Positions 55,575 to 64,000 of a DNA stretch of 64,000 bases are shown piece after piece. The position numbers were made by a program, and so were the translations under genes. Positions within the stretch are counted from its first letter, which is position 1. Every line of letters begins with the position of its first letter. The notes under the pieces were generated by a model. That model was not told the origin of the DNA, did no database searches, and saw only the letters and a program-made list of their open reading frames with translations. Source of the stretch: Planctomycetota bacterium (lineage in GTDB: Bacteria; Planctomycetota; UBA1135; GCA-002686595); contig JADYYP010000036.1 of the NCBI GenBank assembly GCA_020853575.1, forward strand, positions 62,001-126,000, given 5' to 3'.

Positions 55575-56467
55575 GCGTGCGCCTCGACACGAACCGTCTT
55601 GAAGCGCTTGCCGTCGCGCTCGATGCGCGCGAAGGCGCTGTCGAGGTCGTGGTAGAAGAGTCCGAGCCAACCTCGCTCGCAGGCGTGCGCGATCCACTTC
55701 GAGCGCTGTTCGAACGAGCGCGCGACGTCGATGTCGTAGGCCATGATGTACGGCGGCTGGACGTGGTGCGTCGTCGGCACGACGTCGGACCAGAAGATCG
55801 CACCCTGCTCGCGGTCCTCGTCGAGCGTGATCACGGCCACGCCATCGCTGTGCCCACCGAGCACGTGCGCGCGCAGGCCAGGGACGATGTCGGCGACACC
55901 CTCGTAGGCCGTGAGCAAGCCGGCGCGCACCAACGGCTCGACGTCCTCGCGCCGATAGCTGGCGCGCCGAACGTGGTCGGGGTTGAGCGCGTTCTCGATC
56001 TCGACCTTCGGCAGGTAGTGACGCGCCGCGGGGAACAGCGCGCTGAGCACGCCGTCGCGCTCGACCACCGCCGCCCCGAAGTGGTCCCAGTGCGCGTGCG
56101 ACGCGACCACGTGCGTGACCGTTTCGGGCGCGACACCCGCCGCACGCAGCGACTGCTCCAGCGTGGTGCCGGACTCGATGCCGTAGATCGAGCGTCGCTT
56201 GGCATCCCAGCGCTGACCGATGCCGACCTCGATCACGGCCTTGACCGCGCCGCGTTCCGCGAGGAACGGCCGCGAGGCCAGCAAGATGCGGTTGTCGGCG
56301 TCGGGCGGCGTCAACGCGCGCCACATCGTCGCCGGCACCACCCCCCACATCGCGCCCCCGTCGAGCCGCAGGAAACCGTCGCTGAGCGCGGTGATGCGCC
56401 AGTCGCCGACCGAGTGGCTCTGGCGTTGGTAGATCGGGGCCGTGCGCGGCGCAGCAGCGGTGCTCAT
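55571..56467 (-). CDS. Metallo-beta-lactamase-fold hydrolase
   Basis: A 298-residue hydrolase with the zinc motif SHAHWDHFG (His124, His126, Asp128, His129), a further ligand in VLGGHSDG and a last His in LGLFYHD. The N-terminal strand [23 protein letters not shown] fits the lactonase-like subgroup, which includes quorum-quenching lactonases and organophosphate hydrolases. The substrate cannot be told. It is translationally coupled to the DUF2092-like gene. Confidence 0.85.
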   Translation of the reverse strand: MSTAAAPRTAPIYQRQSHSVGDWRITALSDGFLRLDGGAMWGVVPATMWRALTPPDADNRILLASRPFLAERGAVKAVIEVGIGQRWDAKRRSIYGIESGTTLEQSLRAAGVAPETVTHVVASHAHWDHFGAAVVERDGVLSALFPAARHYLPKVEIENALNPDHVRRASYRREDVEPLVRAGLLTAYEGVADIVPGLRAHVLGGHSDGVAVITLDEDREQGAIFWSDVVPTTHHVQPPYIMAYDIDVARSFEQRSKWIAHACERGWLGLFYHDLDSAFARIERDGKRFKTVRVEAHA

Positions 56468-56643
56468 CCCGCCATCCGATCGGCAGCGCGCGGTCCCGTC
56501 AAGCTCGGCGCGACCTCGAGCAGTGCTTGTTTTGGCACGACTGCGCTGCTCGACGTACGGGCAATCAAGCCCGCGCTACGCAGCACCGAAAGCACAAGCG
56601 CCCCCCAAAGCGTTCGCCCGCTCTCACTCCGAGCCGCCGCCGC

Positions 56644-58569
<1,926 letters not shown>

Positions 58570-58596
58570 CGGGAGTGCGCGGCGCTCGAGCGCAGA

Positions 58597-59763
58597 TCAC
58601 TTCAGGATGCTGCGCGCGATGATCAAGCGCTGCACCTCGCTGGTGCCCTCGCCGATCACGCACAGCTTGGCGTCGCGCCACATGCGCTCGACCGGGTACT
58701 CGCGGCTGTAGCCCATGCCGCCGTAGATCTGGATCGCGTCGTACGTCGCGCGCATTGCGCACTCGGAGGCGAGCAACTTGCCCATCGCCGCCTCCTTCGA
58801 GTACGGCTGACCCAGGTCCTTCAAGCGCGCCGCGTGGTACACCAGGTGCCGCGCGGCTTCGATGTCGAGCGCCATGTTGGCGAGCTTGAACTGCACCGCC
58901 TGCTGATCGGCGAGCACACCGCCGAAGGCCTCGCGCTCCTTGGCGTACTTGAGCGCGCACTCGTAAGCGCCTTCGGCGATTCCGAGCGACAGCGCGCCGA
59001 TCGAAATGCGCCCGCCGTCGAGCGTCTTCATGAAGGTCTTGAAGCCCTCGCCGGTCGGCCCGAGCAGGTGGTCCTTGGGGATGCGCGCGTCCTGGAACAC
59101 CAAGCTGCCCCAGTCCGATCCGCGCATGCCGAGCTTGTGCTCGCCCGGCTCCAGGTGGAAGCCATCGATGCCCTTGGGCACGACGAACGCGCTGATGCCC
59201 TTGGCGCCGATGCCGGGCGTCGTCACGGCGGTGACGATGAACGTGCCGGCGTAGTTGGCGTTCGTGCAGAAGCACTTGCGGCCATTGATGCGCCACTGGT
59301 CGCCCTCGAGCACCGCGGTGGTCTGTGTCCCGCCCGAATCCGATCCGGCGTTGGGCTCGGTCAGTCCGTAGGCGCCCATGTACTCACCGCGGATCAGCTT
59401 GGGCACGTACAAGTCGCGCAGATGTCCGCCGAAGGCGTAGATCGGCCAGGTGCCGAGCGAGACCTGCGCCGCCAGCGTCAGCCCGGTGGAACCGCAGACC
59501 TTGGCGATTTCCTCCACCGCCAGGCAATACGAGAGCGTGTCGCCACCCGAGCCGCCGACCTCTTCGCTGAACGGAATGCCGGGCAGACCGAGTTCGACCA
59601 TCTTCTTCCAGGTCTCGACCGGGAAGCGGTGGTGCTCGTCGATCTCGAAGGCGAGCGGAGCCACCTCGGTGCGCGCGAAGTCGCGCACCATGTCGCGGAT
59701 CATCGTCTGCTGCTCGGAGAGGTCGAGACCGTGCTTGATTTCGGGCAACGTGATGCTGGCCAT
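58597..59763 (-). CDS. Acyl-CoA dehydrogenase, short-chain type
   Basis: A 388-residue FAD enzyme that forms trans-2-enoyl-CoA. It begins with SEQQTMIRDMVRDFARTEVAPLA, has GLTEPNAGSDSGG (about 134-146), CFCTNANYAGTFIV, QIYGGMGYSREYPVERMWRDA and the catalytic glutamate in IGEGTSEVQRLIIARSIL. It is the last gene of the mutase operon (16 bp after the HTH gene). It may oxidise butyryl-CoA or isobutyryl-CoA, the substrate and product of the mutase. Confidence 0.92.
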   Translation of the reverse strand: MASITLPEIKHGLDLSEQQTMIRDMVRDFARTEVAPLAFEIDEHHRFPVETWKKMVELGLPGIPFSEEVGGSGGDTLSYCLAVEEIAKVCGSTGLTLAAQVSLGTWPIYAFGGHLRDLYVPKLIRGEYMGAYGLTEPNAGSDSGGTQTTAVLEGDQWRINGRKCFCTNANYAGTFIVTAVTTPGIGAKGISAFVVPKGIDGFHLEPGEHKLGMRGSDWGSLVFQDARIPKDHLLGPTGEGFKTFMKTLDGGRISIGALSLGIAEGAYECALKYAKEREAFGGVLADQQAVQFKLANMALDIEAARHLVYHAARLKDLGQPYSKEAAMGKLLASECAMRATYDAIQIYGGMGYSREYPVERMWRDAKLCVIGEGTSEVQRLIIARSILK

Positions 59764-59779
59764 GTGAATTCGCTCGTTC

Positions 59780-60067
59780 CTAGTACTCGATGTTCCAACC
59801 GGCGGTGCGACGCGCGCGCTCGGGCTTGATCGGCGTCGGCGACTCGTCGTCGTCGTCCGTCTGTTGGTTGTAGAAGTCCTTCGAGCGGCCGCTGCCGACC
59901 CACTCGATCAGCGCCGCGCGCGAGAACTTCCACTCGCGCCCGATCTTGCGCGCCGGGATGTTCTGTGTGTGCAGCACCTTGTTGAAGGTCTTGACGCTGA
60001 CGCCCAGCAGCAGAGCTGCCTCTTCGATGGTCAGGATGTCCCGTTGAGTCGGAGTGATCTCGCTCAT
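59780..60067 (-). CDS. Excisionase-type HTH DNA-binding protein
   Basis: A 95-residue protein with a MerR-like winged helix of the excisionase (helix-turn-helix 17) family: [37 protein letters not shown] read in pieces as [14 protein letters not shown] and [18 protein letters not shown]. The C-terminus is acidic then basic ([12 protein letters not shown]). The ATG at 60067 overlaps the TGA of the B12-binding gene, so it is made with the mutase subunits; it is a plausible regulator of the operon. Confidence 0.85.
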   Translation of the reverse strand: MSEITPTQRDILTIEEAALLLGVSVKTFNKVLHTQNIPARKIGREWKFSRAALIEWVGSGRSKDFYNQQTDDDDESPTPIKPERARRTAGWNIEY

Positions 60068-60498
60068 GACTGCTCTCCCTCGGCGCCGCGGCGCTTTTCG
60101 ACTTCCGCGCGGATCCACTTGGCGATGTCCTCGGTCGGCGTGCCGGGGCCGAAGAGCCGCGCGTAACCCTGGCGATGCAGGGCTTCCATGTCCTCGAGGG
60201 GGATGATGCCGCCCCCGGTCAAGAGCACGTGTCCCATGCCACGCTTGTCCAACTCGGCCTTGACGCGCGGAAAAAGCGCCATGTGCGCGCCGGACAGGAT
60301 CGACAAGCCGACGACATCGACGTCCTCCTGCGCCGCGATCTCGGCGATCGCGTCGGGCGTCTGGTGCAGGCCGGTGTAGATCACTTCCATGCCATGGTCG
60401 CGCAACGCGCTGGCAACCGTCTTGGCGCCGCGGTCGTGACCATCGAGGCCGGGCTTGCCGACCAAGACGCGAATCTTCGAGTTGGCTGTCATGTGCAT
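60064..60498 (-). CDS. B12-binding small subunit of an acyl-CoA mutase
   Basis: A 144-residue cobalamin-binding domain. It carries the full base-off/His-on signature GLDGHDRG (Asp19, His21, Gly24), [12 protein letters not shown] (about 66-77) and LLTGGGIIP (about 92-100). On its own it is inactive; it pairs with the large TIM-barrel subunit encoded at 60741-62411 to rearrange acyl-CoA. The separate large/small architecture resembles IcmA/IcmB and 2-hydroxyisobutyryl-CoA mutase rather than single-chain methylmalonyl-CoA mutase. Start may be at 60498 or two codons later. Confidence 0.9.
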   Translation of the reverse strand: MHMTANSKIRVLVGKPGLDGHDRGAKTVASALRDHGMEVIYTGLHQTPDAIAEIAAQEDVDVVGLSILSGAHMALFPRVKAELDKRGMGHVLLTGGGIIPLEDMEALHRQGYARLFGPGTPTEDIAKWIRAEVEKRRGAEGEQS

Positions 60499-60499
60499 C

Positions 60500-60730
60500 T
60501 CAGAGCTTCTTCCAGAGTGCGGTCAGACCTTGCTTGGCGACCCAGCCCGTTCCCAGGCAGCACAGCCCGACGAACAAGGCCCAGCCGCCGCTGCGGGGGA
60601 TGCGGATCTCGATCAGGTCGAATCCCAAGCCACGCAAGGTGTAATCGACGCCGACCACCACGGTGACGACCGCCGGTACGATCAGCACCAGCGCCAGCAA
60701 CTTGAGCGGACCTGTCGAGTTCTTCGCCAT
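60500..60730 (-). CDS. Small two-helix membrane protein between mutase subunit genes
   Basis: A 76-residue protein with two predicted helices, [19 protein letters not shown] (about 11-29) and [18 protein letters not shown] (about 46-63), and a short basic tail. I do not recognise the family. It lies 10 bp after the large mutase subunit and 1 bp before the B12-binding subunit, so it is co-expressed with them; whether it takes part in the mutase complex is unknown. Confidence 0.6.
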   Translation of the reverse strand: MAKNSTGPLKLLALVLIVPAVVTVVVGVDYTLRGLGFDLIEIRIPRSGGWALFVGLCCLGTGWVAKQGLTALWKKL

Positions 60731-60740
60731 CGGCTCGACC

Positions 60741-62411
60741 TCACAGGATCTTCGGCTCCTTGTAGTGACCGAACTCGGCGCGCAGCACGTCGGCGATCTC
60801 GCCCAGCGTGCACTCGGCGTGGGCTGCCGCGACGAAGCGCTCGAGCAGGTTGTCCGTGCCCTTGCACGCATCGCGGATGTCGCCCAGCGCGCGCTTGGCC
60901 TTGGACGCGTCGCGTCGGCTGCGCAGCCGCGCCAGTCGTTCGTGCTGCTCGCGCTCGACCGCAGGGTCGATCTTGTGCAGCTCGATCGTCGGGCCCTGCT
61001 GGCCCTCGACGTAGCAATTGACACCGACGACCTTCTTGGAGCCGCGCTCGACCGCCGCTTGATAGGCGACCGCCGAGCGATGGATTTCGCGCTGGATGTA
61101 GCCCTGTTCCGTGGCGGCGACCACTCCGCCGCGGCGCGCGATCTCTTGGAAATAGCGCTCGGCCTCTTGCTCGAGCCGGTTGGTCTGCGCCTCGACGAAG
61201 TACGAGCCGCCCAGCGGGTCGATGACGTGCGCGACCTCGATCTCCTCGGCGATGATCTGCTGCGTGCGCAGCGCGATCTTCACGGCTTTCTCGGTCGGCA
61301 GCGAGAGCGTCTCGTCCATCGAGTTGGTGTGCAGCGACTGCGTGCCGCCCAGCACGGCCGCGAGCGCTTCGAACGCCGTGCGCACGATGTTGTTCTCGGG
61401 CTGCTGCGCGGTCAGCGATACGCCGGCGGTCTGCGTGTGGAAGCGCACCATCCACGAGCGCGGGTCCTTGGCGCCGAACTCGTCGCGCAGCTTGCGCGCC
61501 CAGATGCGCCGCGCGGCGCGGAACTTGGCGATCTCCTCGAAGAAGTCCAGGTGGCTGTCGAAGAAGAAGCTCAAGCGCGGCGCGAACTCGTCGACGTCGA
61601 GCCCGGCGGCGATGCCGCGGCGCACGTACTCGAAGCCGTTGGCGAGCGTGAAGGCCAGCTCCTGCGCGGCCGTCGAGCCCGCCTCGCGGATGTGGTAGCC
61701 CGAGATCGAGATCGTGTTCCACTGCGGCACACGCCGAGCGCAGTAGCCCATGACGTCGGTGATCATGCGCAACGCCGGCTCGGCCGGAACCAACCAAGCG
61801 TGCTGCGCCTGGTACTCCTTGAGGATGTCGTTCTGGACCGTGCCGCGCAGCAGCTTGGGGTCGACGCCCTGGCGTTCACCGCAGGCGATGTAGAACGCCA
61901 GCAGGATCGGCGCCGGACCGTTGATCGTCATCGAGGTCGAGACATCCTGCAGCGGGATGCCCGACATCAAGGTCTGCATGTCCTCGAGCGAGCTGATCGC
62001 GACGCCGACCTGTCCGACCTCCCCGAAGGCGTGGGCGTGGTCGGAGTCGTAGCCCATCAAGGTCGGGAAGTCGAAGGCCGTGCTCAGGCCGGTCTGACCG
62101 TGCGCCAGCAAGAACTTGAAGCGCTCGTTGGTCTGGCGCGCGCTCCCGAAGCCAGCGAACTGACGCATGGTCCACAGGCGGCTGCGGTACATCGTGGGAT
62201 GCACGCCGCGCGTGAACGGGAAAGCGCCGGGATATCCGAGGTCGCGCTCCGGATCGCACGCCGCGTCCTCGGGTGCATACAGCGGAGCGAGTGCGGCGCC
62301 CGAGAGCGTGCTGAACTCGACGCCGCGCTTCTTGGCCTCGTCGAAGGCGCGTTGCCACTCGGCGCGGGCGTCGACCGCGCGGACATTGGAGCGGGAATCG
62401 GAGAAGGTCAT
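60741..62411 (-). CDS. Large subunit of a B12-dependent acyl-CoA mutase, isobutyryl-CoA type
   Basis: A 556-residue TIM-barrel mutase subunit without its own B12 domain. Seen are HPTMYRSRLWTMRQFAGFG, GLSTAFDFPTLMGYDSD, GIPLQDVSTSMTINGPAP, GTVQNDILKEYQAQHAW, ISISGYHIREAGST and LHTNSMDETLSLP. The two residues that separate substrates are Phe85 (Tyr89 in methylmalonyl-CoA mutase) and Gln203 (Arg207 there); Phe and Gln are those of isobutyryl-CoA mutase. So it should interconvert isobutyryl- and butyryl-CoA. It overlaps the MeaB-like gene by 4 bp; a small membrane protein separates it from the B12 subunit. Without the signature it would be called methylmalonyl-CoA mutase. Confidence 0.88.
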   Translation of the reverse strand: MTFSDSRSNVRAVDARAEWQRAFDEAKKRGVEFSTLSGAALAPLYAPEDAACDPERDLGYPGAFPFTRGVHPTMYRSRLWTMRQFAGFGSARQTNERFKFLLAHGQTGLSTAFDFPTLMGYDSDHAHAFGEVGQVGVAISSLEDMQTLMSGIPLQDVSTSMTINGPAPILLAFYIACGERQGVDPKLLRGTVQNDILKEYQAQHAWLVPAEPALRMITDVMGYCARRVPQWNTISISGYHIREAGSTAAQELAFTLANGFEYVRRGIAAGLDVDEFAPRLSFFFDSHLDFFEEIAKFRAARRIWARKLRDEFGAKDPRSWMVRFHTQTAGVSLTAQQPENNIVRTAFEALAAVLGGTQSLHTNSMDETLSLPTEKAVKIALRTQQIIAEEIEVAHVIDPLGGSYFVEAQTNRLEQEAERYFQEIARRGGVVAATEQGYIQREIHRSAVAYQAAVERGSKKVVGVNCYVEGQQGPTIELHKIDPAVEREQHERLARLRSRRDASKAKRALGDIRDACKGTDNLLERFVAAAHAECTLGEIADVLRAEFGHYKEPKIL

Positions 62412-63373
62412 CGCTGGGCCTCCGTCGGCGTCTTCAAGCAGCTCATGACTTCGGAGAGTAACGTCGCCGCGAGTTCCTGGGGCGAGCGACCGAGCTCCAG
62501 CTCGCGTTCGACACGCGCGCTCCAACCCCGCGGCCCCCACAGCTGCTCGGCGAGAAGCTCAGCCAACATGTGGTGCACTTGCTGGACGCGCTTCTTGCGC
62601 CGCGCCGACTCGAGTCCCTGTGCAACGACGTGCGCGCGGTGAGCCTCGACCGCCTCGAGCACCTGTTCGACGCCAGCTTGCGTTCCCGCGCTGGCCGCGA
62701 CCACCGGCACGTTCCAGGCGCGCTTGAGGAAGCGCACGTGCACGGCCTCGTTCAGGTCGTTGAGCAATCGATCCGCGCCGGGCAGGTCCGACTTGTTGAC
62801 CACCAGCACGTCCGCGACCTCGAGCAGACCAGCCTTCATCGCCTGGATCGAGTCCCCGGCGCCGGGGCACAGCACGACCACGACCGTGTCAGCGGCGTCG
62901 AGCACGTCGTACTCCGCCTGACCGACGCCAACGGTCTCGAGCACGAGCGAGTCGAAGCCGAAGGCGTCGAGCACGTCGCACGCGCTCGCCGACGCGCGCG
63001 CCAAGCCGCCGTGGCTGCCGCGCGAGGCCATCGAGCGGATGTACACGCCCGGATCGAGCGTGCGGTCGTCCATGCGGATGCGATCGCCGAGCAGCGCGCC
63101 GCCGGTGAACGGGCTCGTCGGGTCGACGGCGACGATGCCCACGGTCTTCGAGCGCGAGCGCTCCAGACGCGCCAACTCGTTGACCAGTGTGCTCTTCCCG
63201 GCGCCGGGCGGACCGGTGACGCCGATGCGCCAAGCGCGCCCGACCCTGGGCCACAAGGCGACGAACTCAGCGGCGAAACGCGGGTCGGCGTTCTCGGCCC
63301 AGGTGATCAGCCGCGCCAGAGCGCTGCGATCGCCGCGGACCAGACGCTCGGCCAGGTTGTGCGCTTGAGCCAC
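62408..63373 (-). CDS. meaB: MeaB-type G-protein chaperone of a B12-dependent mutase
   Basis: A 321-residue GTPase of the ArgK/MeaB group. Walker A is GVTGPPGAGKST (51-62), VAVDPTSPFTGGALLGDRIRM follows, the switch region has LETVGVGQAEYDV and the specificity loop is NKSDLPGA. It loads cobalamin and protects or repairs the mutase. Start is GTG at 63373. Its TGA overlaps the ATG of the mutase gene (62411-62408), which ensures balanced synthesis. It lies 16 bp after a second acyl-CoA dehydrogenase gene. Confidence 0.93.
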   Translation of the reverse strand: MAQAHNLAERLVRGDRSALARLITWAENADPRFAAEFVALWPRVGRAWRIGVTGPPGAGKSTLVNELARLERSRSKTVGIVAVDPTSPFTGGALLGDRIRMDDRTLDPGVYIRSMASRGSHGGLARASASACDVLDAFGFDSLVLETVGVGQAEYDVLDAADTVVVVLCPGAGDSIQAMKAGLLEVADVLVVNKSDLPGADRLLNDLNEAVHVRFLKRAWNVPVVAASAGTQAGVEQVLEAVEAHRAHVVAQGLESARRKKRVQQVHHMLAELLAEQLWGPRGWSARVERELELGRSPQELAATLLSEVMSCLKTPTEAQR

Positions 63374-63389
63374 GTCGCTCTTCCGCAGA

Positions 63390-64000
63390 TCAGCCGAGGA
63401 CCGCGCGCGCGATCACGAGCCGCTGGATGTCCGTCGCACCCTCGTAGATCTCGGTGATGCGCGCGTCGCGGAACAGGCGTTCCGCGATGAAGTGGTCGGT
63501 GTAGCCTGCGCCGCCGTGGATCTGGAGGCACTCGTCGGCGCAGAAGTTGGCCGATTGGGAGGCGAACAGCTTGGCCTCCGCAGCCTGTCGACCACAGGGC
63601 TCGCCACGGTCGCGCAGCCACGCCGCCTTGTGCACCAACATGCGCGCGGCGTCGCTGCGCGTCTGCATGTCGGCGATCTTGTGCTGGATCGCTTGGAAGT
63701 GCGCGATGGGCTTGCCGAACTGCTGGCGCACCTTGGCGTAGGCCACGGCGTTTTCGATGCAGGCCTGGGCGATGCCCACCGATTGCGAGGCGATGCCGAT
63801 GCGCCCGCCGTCGAGGGTGTCCATGGCGATCGGGAAGCCGCGGTCGACTCCGCCGAGCACGTTGGCCGCCGGCACGCGGCAGTTGTCGAATTCGAGCTCG
63901 ACCGCGGGCGAGCCCCGGATGCCGCACTTGAGCTCCTTCTTGCCCACTTTGAAGCCCGGTGCGTTCGCGGGCACGATGAAGGCGCTGATGCCCTTGGCCT
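63390..64000 (-). CDS. Acyl-CoA dehydrogenase, N-terminus cut by window edge
   Basis: The C-terminal 203 residues of a second acyl-CoA dehydrogenase; its start lies beyond the right edge. Present are AFIVPANAPGF, LDGGRIGIASQSVGIAQAC, FGKPIAHFQAIQHKIADM, QIHGGAGYTDHFIAERLFRDARI and the catalytic glutamate in IYEGATDIQRLVIARAVLG. This is the typical short/butyryl-type pattern. It is upstream of meaB in the mutase operon, and differs from the dehydrogenase at 58597-59763 (EGTSE versus EGATD), so the two may act on isobutyryl-CoA and butyryl-CoA. Confidence 0.9.
   Translation of the reverse strand, partial: AKGISAFIVPANAPGFKVGKKELKCGIRGSPAVELEFDNCRVPAANVLGGVDRGFPIAMDTLDGGRIGIASQSVGIAQACIENAVAYAKVRQQFGKPIAHFQAIQHKIADMQTRSDAARMLVHKAAWLRDRGEPCGRQAAEAKLFASQSANFCADECLQIHGGAGYTDHFIAERLFRDARITEIYEGATDIQRLVIARAVLG

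Noticed and set aside
58581..58593. GCGCTCGAGCGC palindrome between the histidine kinase and acyl-CoA dehydrogenase genes
   Set aside because: It is short and made of bases common in this genome; such palindromes occur by chance throughout, so I did not call a terminator.

Overview
The window reads as chromosomal DNA of a very GC-rich planctomycete-like bacterium. The lineage call is an inference from the combination of: a large secreted dehydrogenase with HEAT repeats and a C-terminal c-type heme domain, flanked by two Tat-exported TIM-barrel isomerase-like proteins; lipoprotein sulfatase-family enzymes; an ECF sigma factor divergent from a Ser/Thr kinase with a TPR tail; many secreted beta-propeller proteins; and frequent GTG/TTG starts. 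I see no rRNA, tRNA, CRISPR array, insertion sequence, phage gene or plasmid function. Coding density is high and many neighbours overlap by 4 bp (ATGA), so much of the window is organised in co-directional operons.

Layout. 1-7.2 kb: a truncated secreted protein, an HD-domain phosphohydrolase, a DsbD-N-like protein, a GIN-domain lipoprotein, and a translationally coupled pair of a FabD-like acyltransferase and a fused alpha/beta 2-oxoacid dehydrogenase E1. 7.3-13 kb: a large Ig/beta-propeller lipoprotein, then the ECF sigma/kinase pair. 13-17.7 kb: a DedA/ATP-grasp fusion and an operon that looks like ornithine-lipid synthesis (OlsB-like then OlsA/PlsC-like) with DinB and NRDE proteins. 18-25 kb: two sulfatase-family proteins, a GT39-like membrane protein and a second Ig/propeller lipoprotein. 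25.4-34.2 kb: a long minus-strand run with two thiolases, 3-hydroxyacyl-CoA dehydrogenase, enoyl-CoA hydratase, two cyclophilins, a permuted aconitase-family enzyme and an isocitrate/isopropylmalate dehydrogenase-family enzyme. 34.5-45.7 kb: an outer-membrane-type protein with a probable frameshift in its signal peptide, SirB1-like and LON-domain proteins, a TM2 protein, exonuclease III, a secreted propeller protein, a DEAD-box helicase, a DUF2167 protein, a zinc-ribbon membrane protein, a 2Fe-2S ferredoxin and IspH. 46-58.6 kb: the heme/TIM-barrel operon, an SRPBCC protein, a cobalamin-binding-like protein, a DUF2959 lipoprotein, a second secreted propeller protein, a metallo-beta-lactamase-fold hydrolase and a hybrid histidine kinase. 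58.6-64 kb: an operon for a B12-dependent acyl-CoA mutase with its G-protein chaperone, two acyl-CoA dehydrogenases, a small membrane protein and an excisionase-like HTH protein.

How the genes may work together. The mutase carries the Phe/Gln active-site pair typical of isobutyryl-CoA mutase rather than the Tyr/Arg of methylmalonyl-CoA mutase. With the 2-oxoacid dehydrogenase E1, the acyl-CoA dehydrogenases and the hydratase/dehydrogenase/thiolase set, the window contains most enzymes for a route valine -> isobutyryl-CoA -> butyryl-CoA -> acetyl-CoA; this is inference from sequence signatures. The most unusual architectures are the DedA/ATP-grasp fusion, the aconitase with its swivel domain first, the acyltransferase fused by overlap to the E1 gene, and a four-cysteine C-terminal domain shared by two otherwise different secreted propeller proteins.
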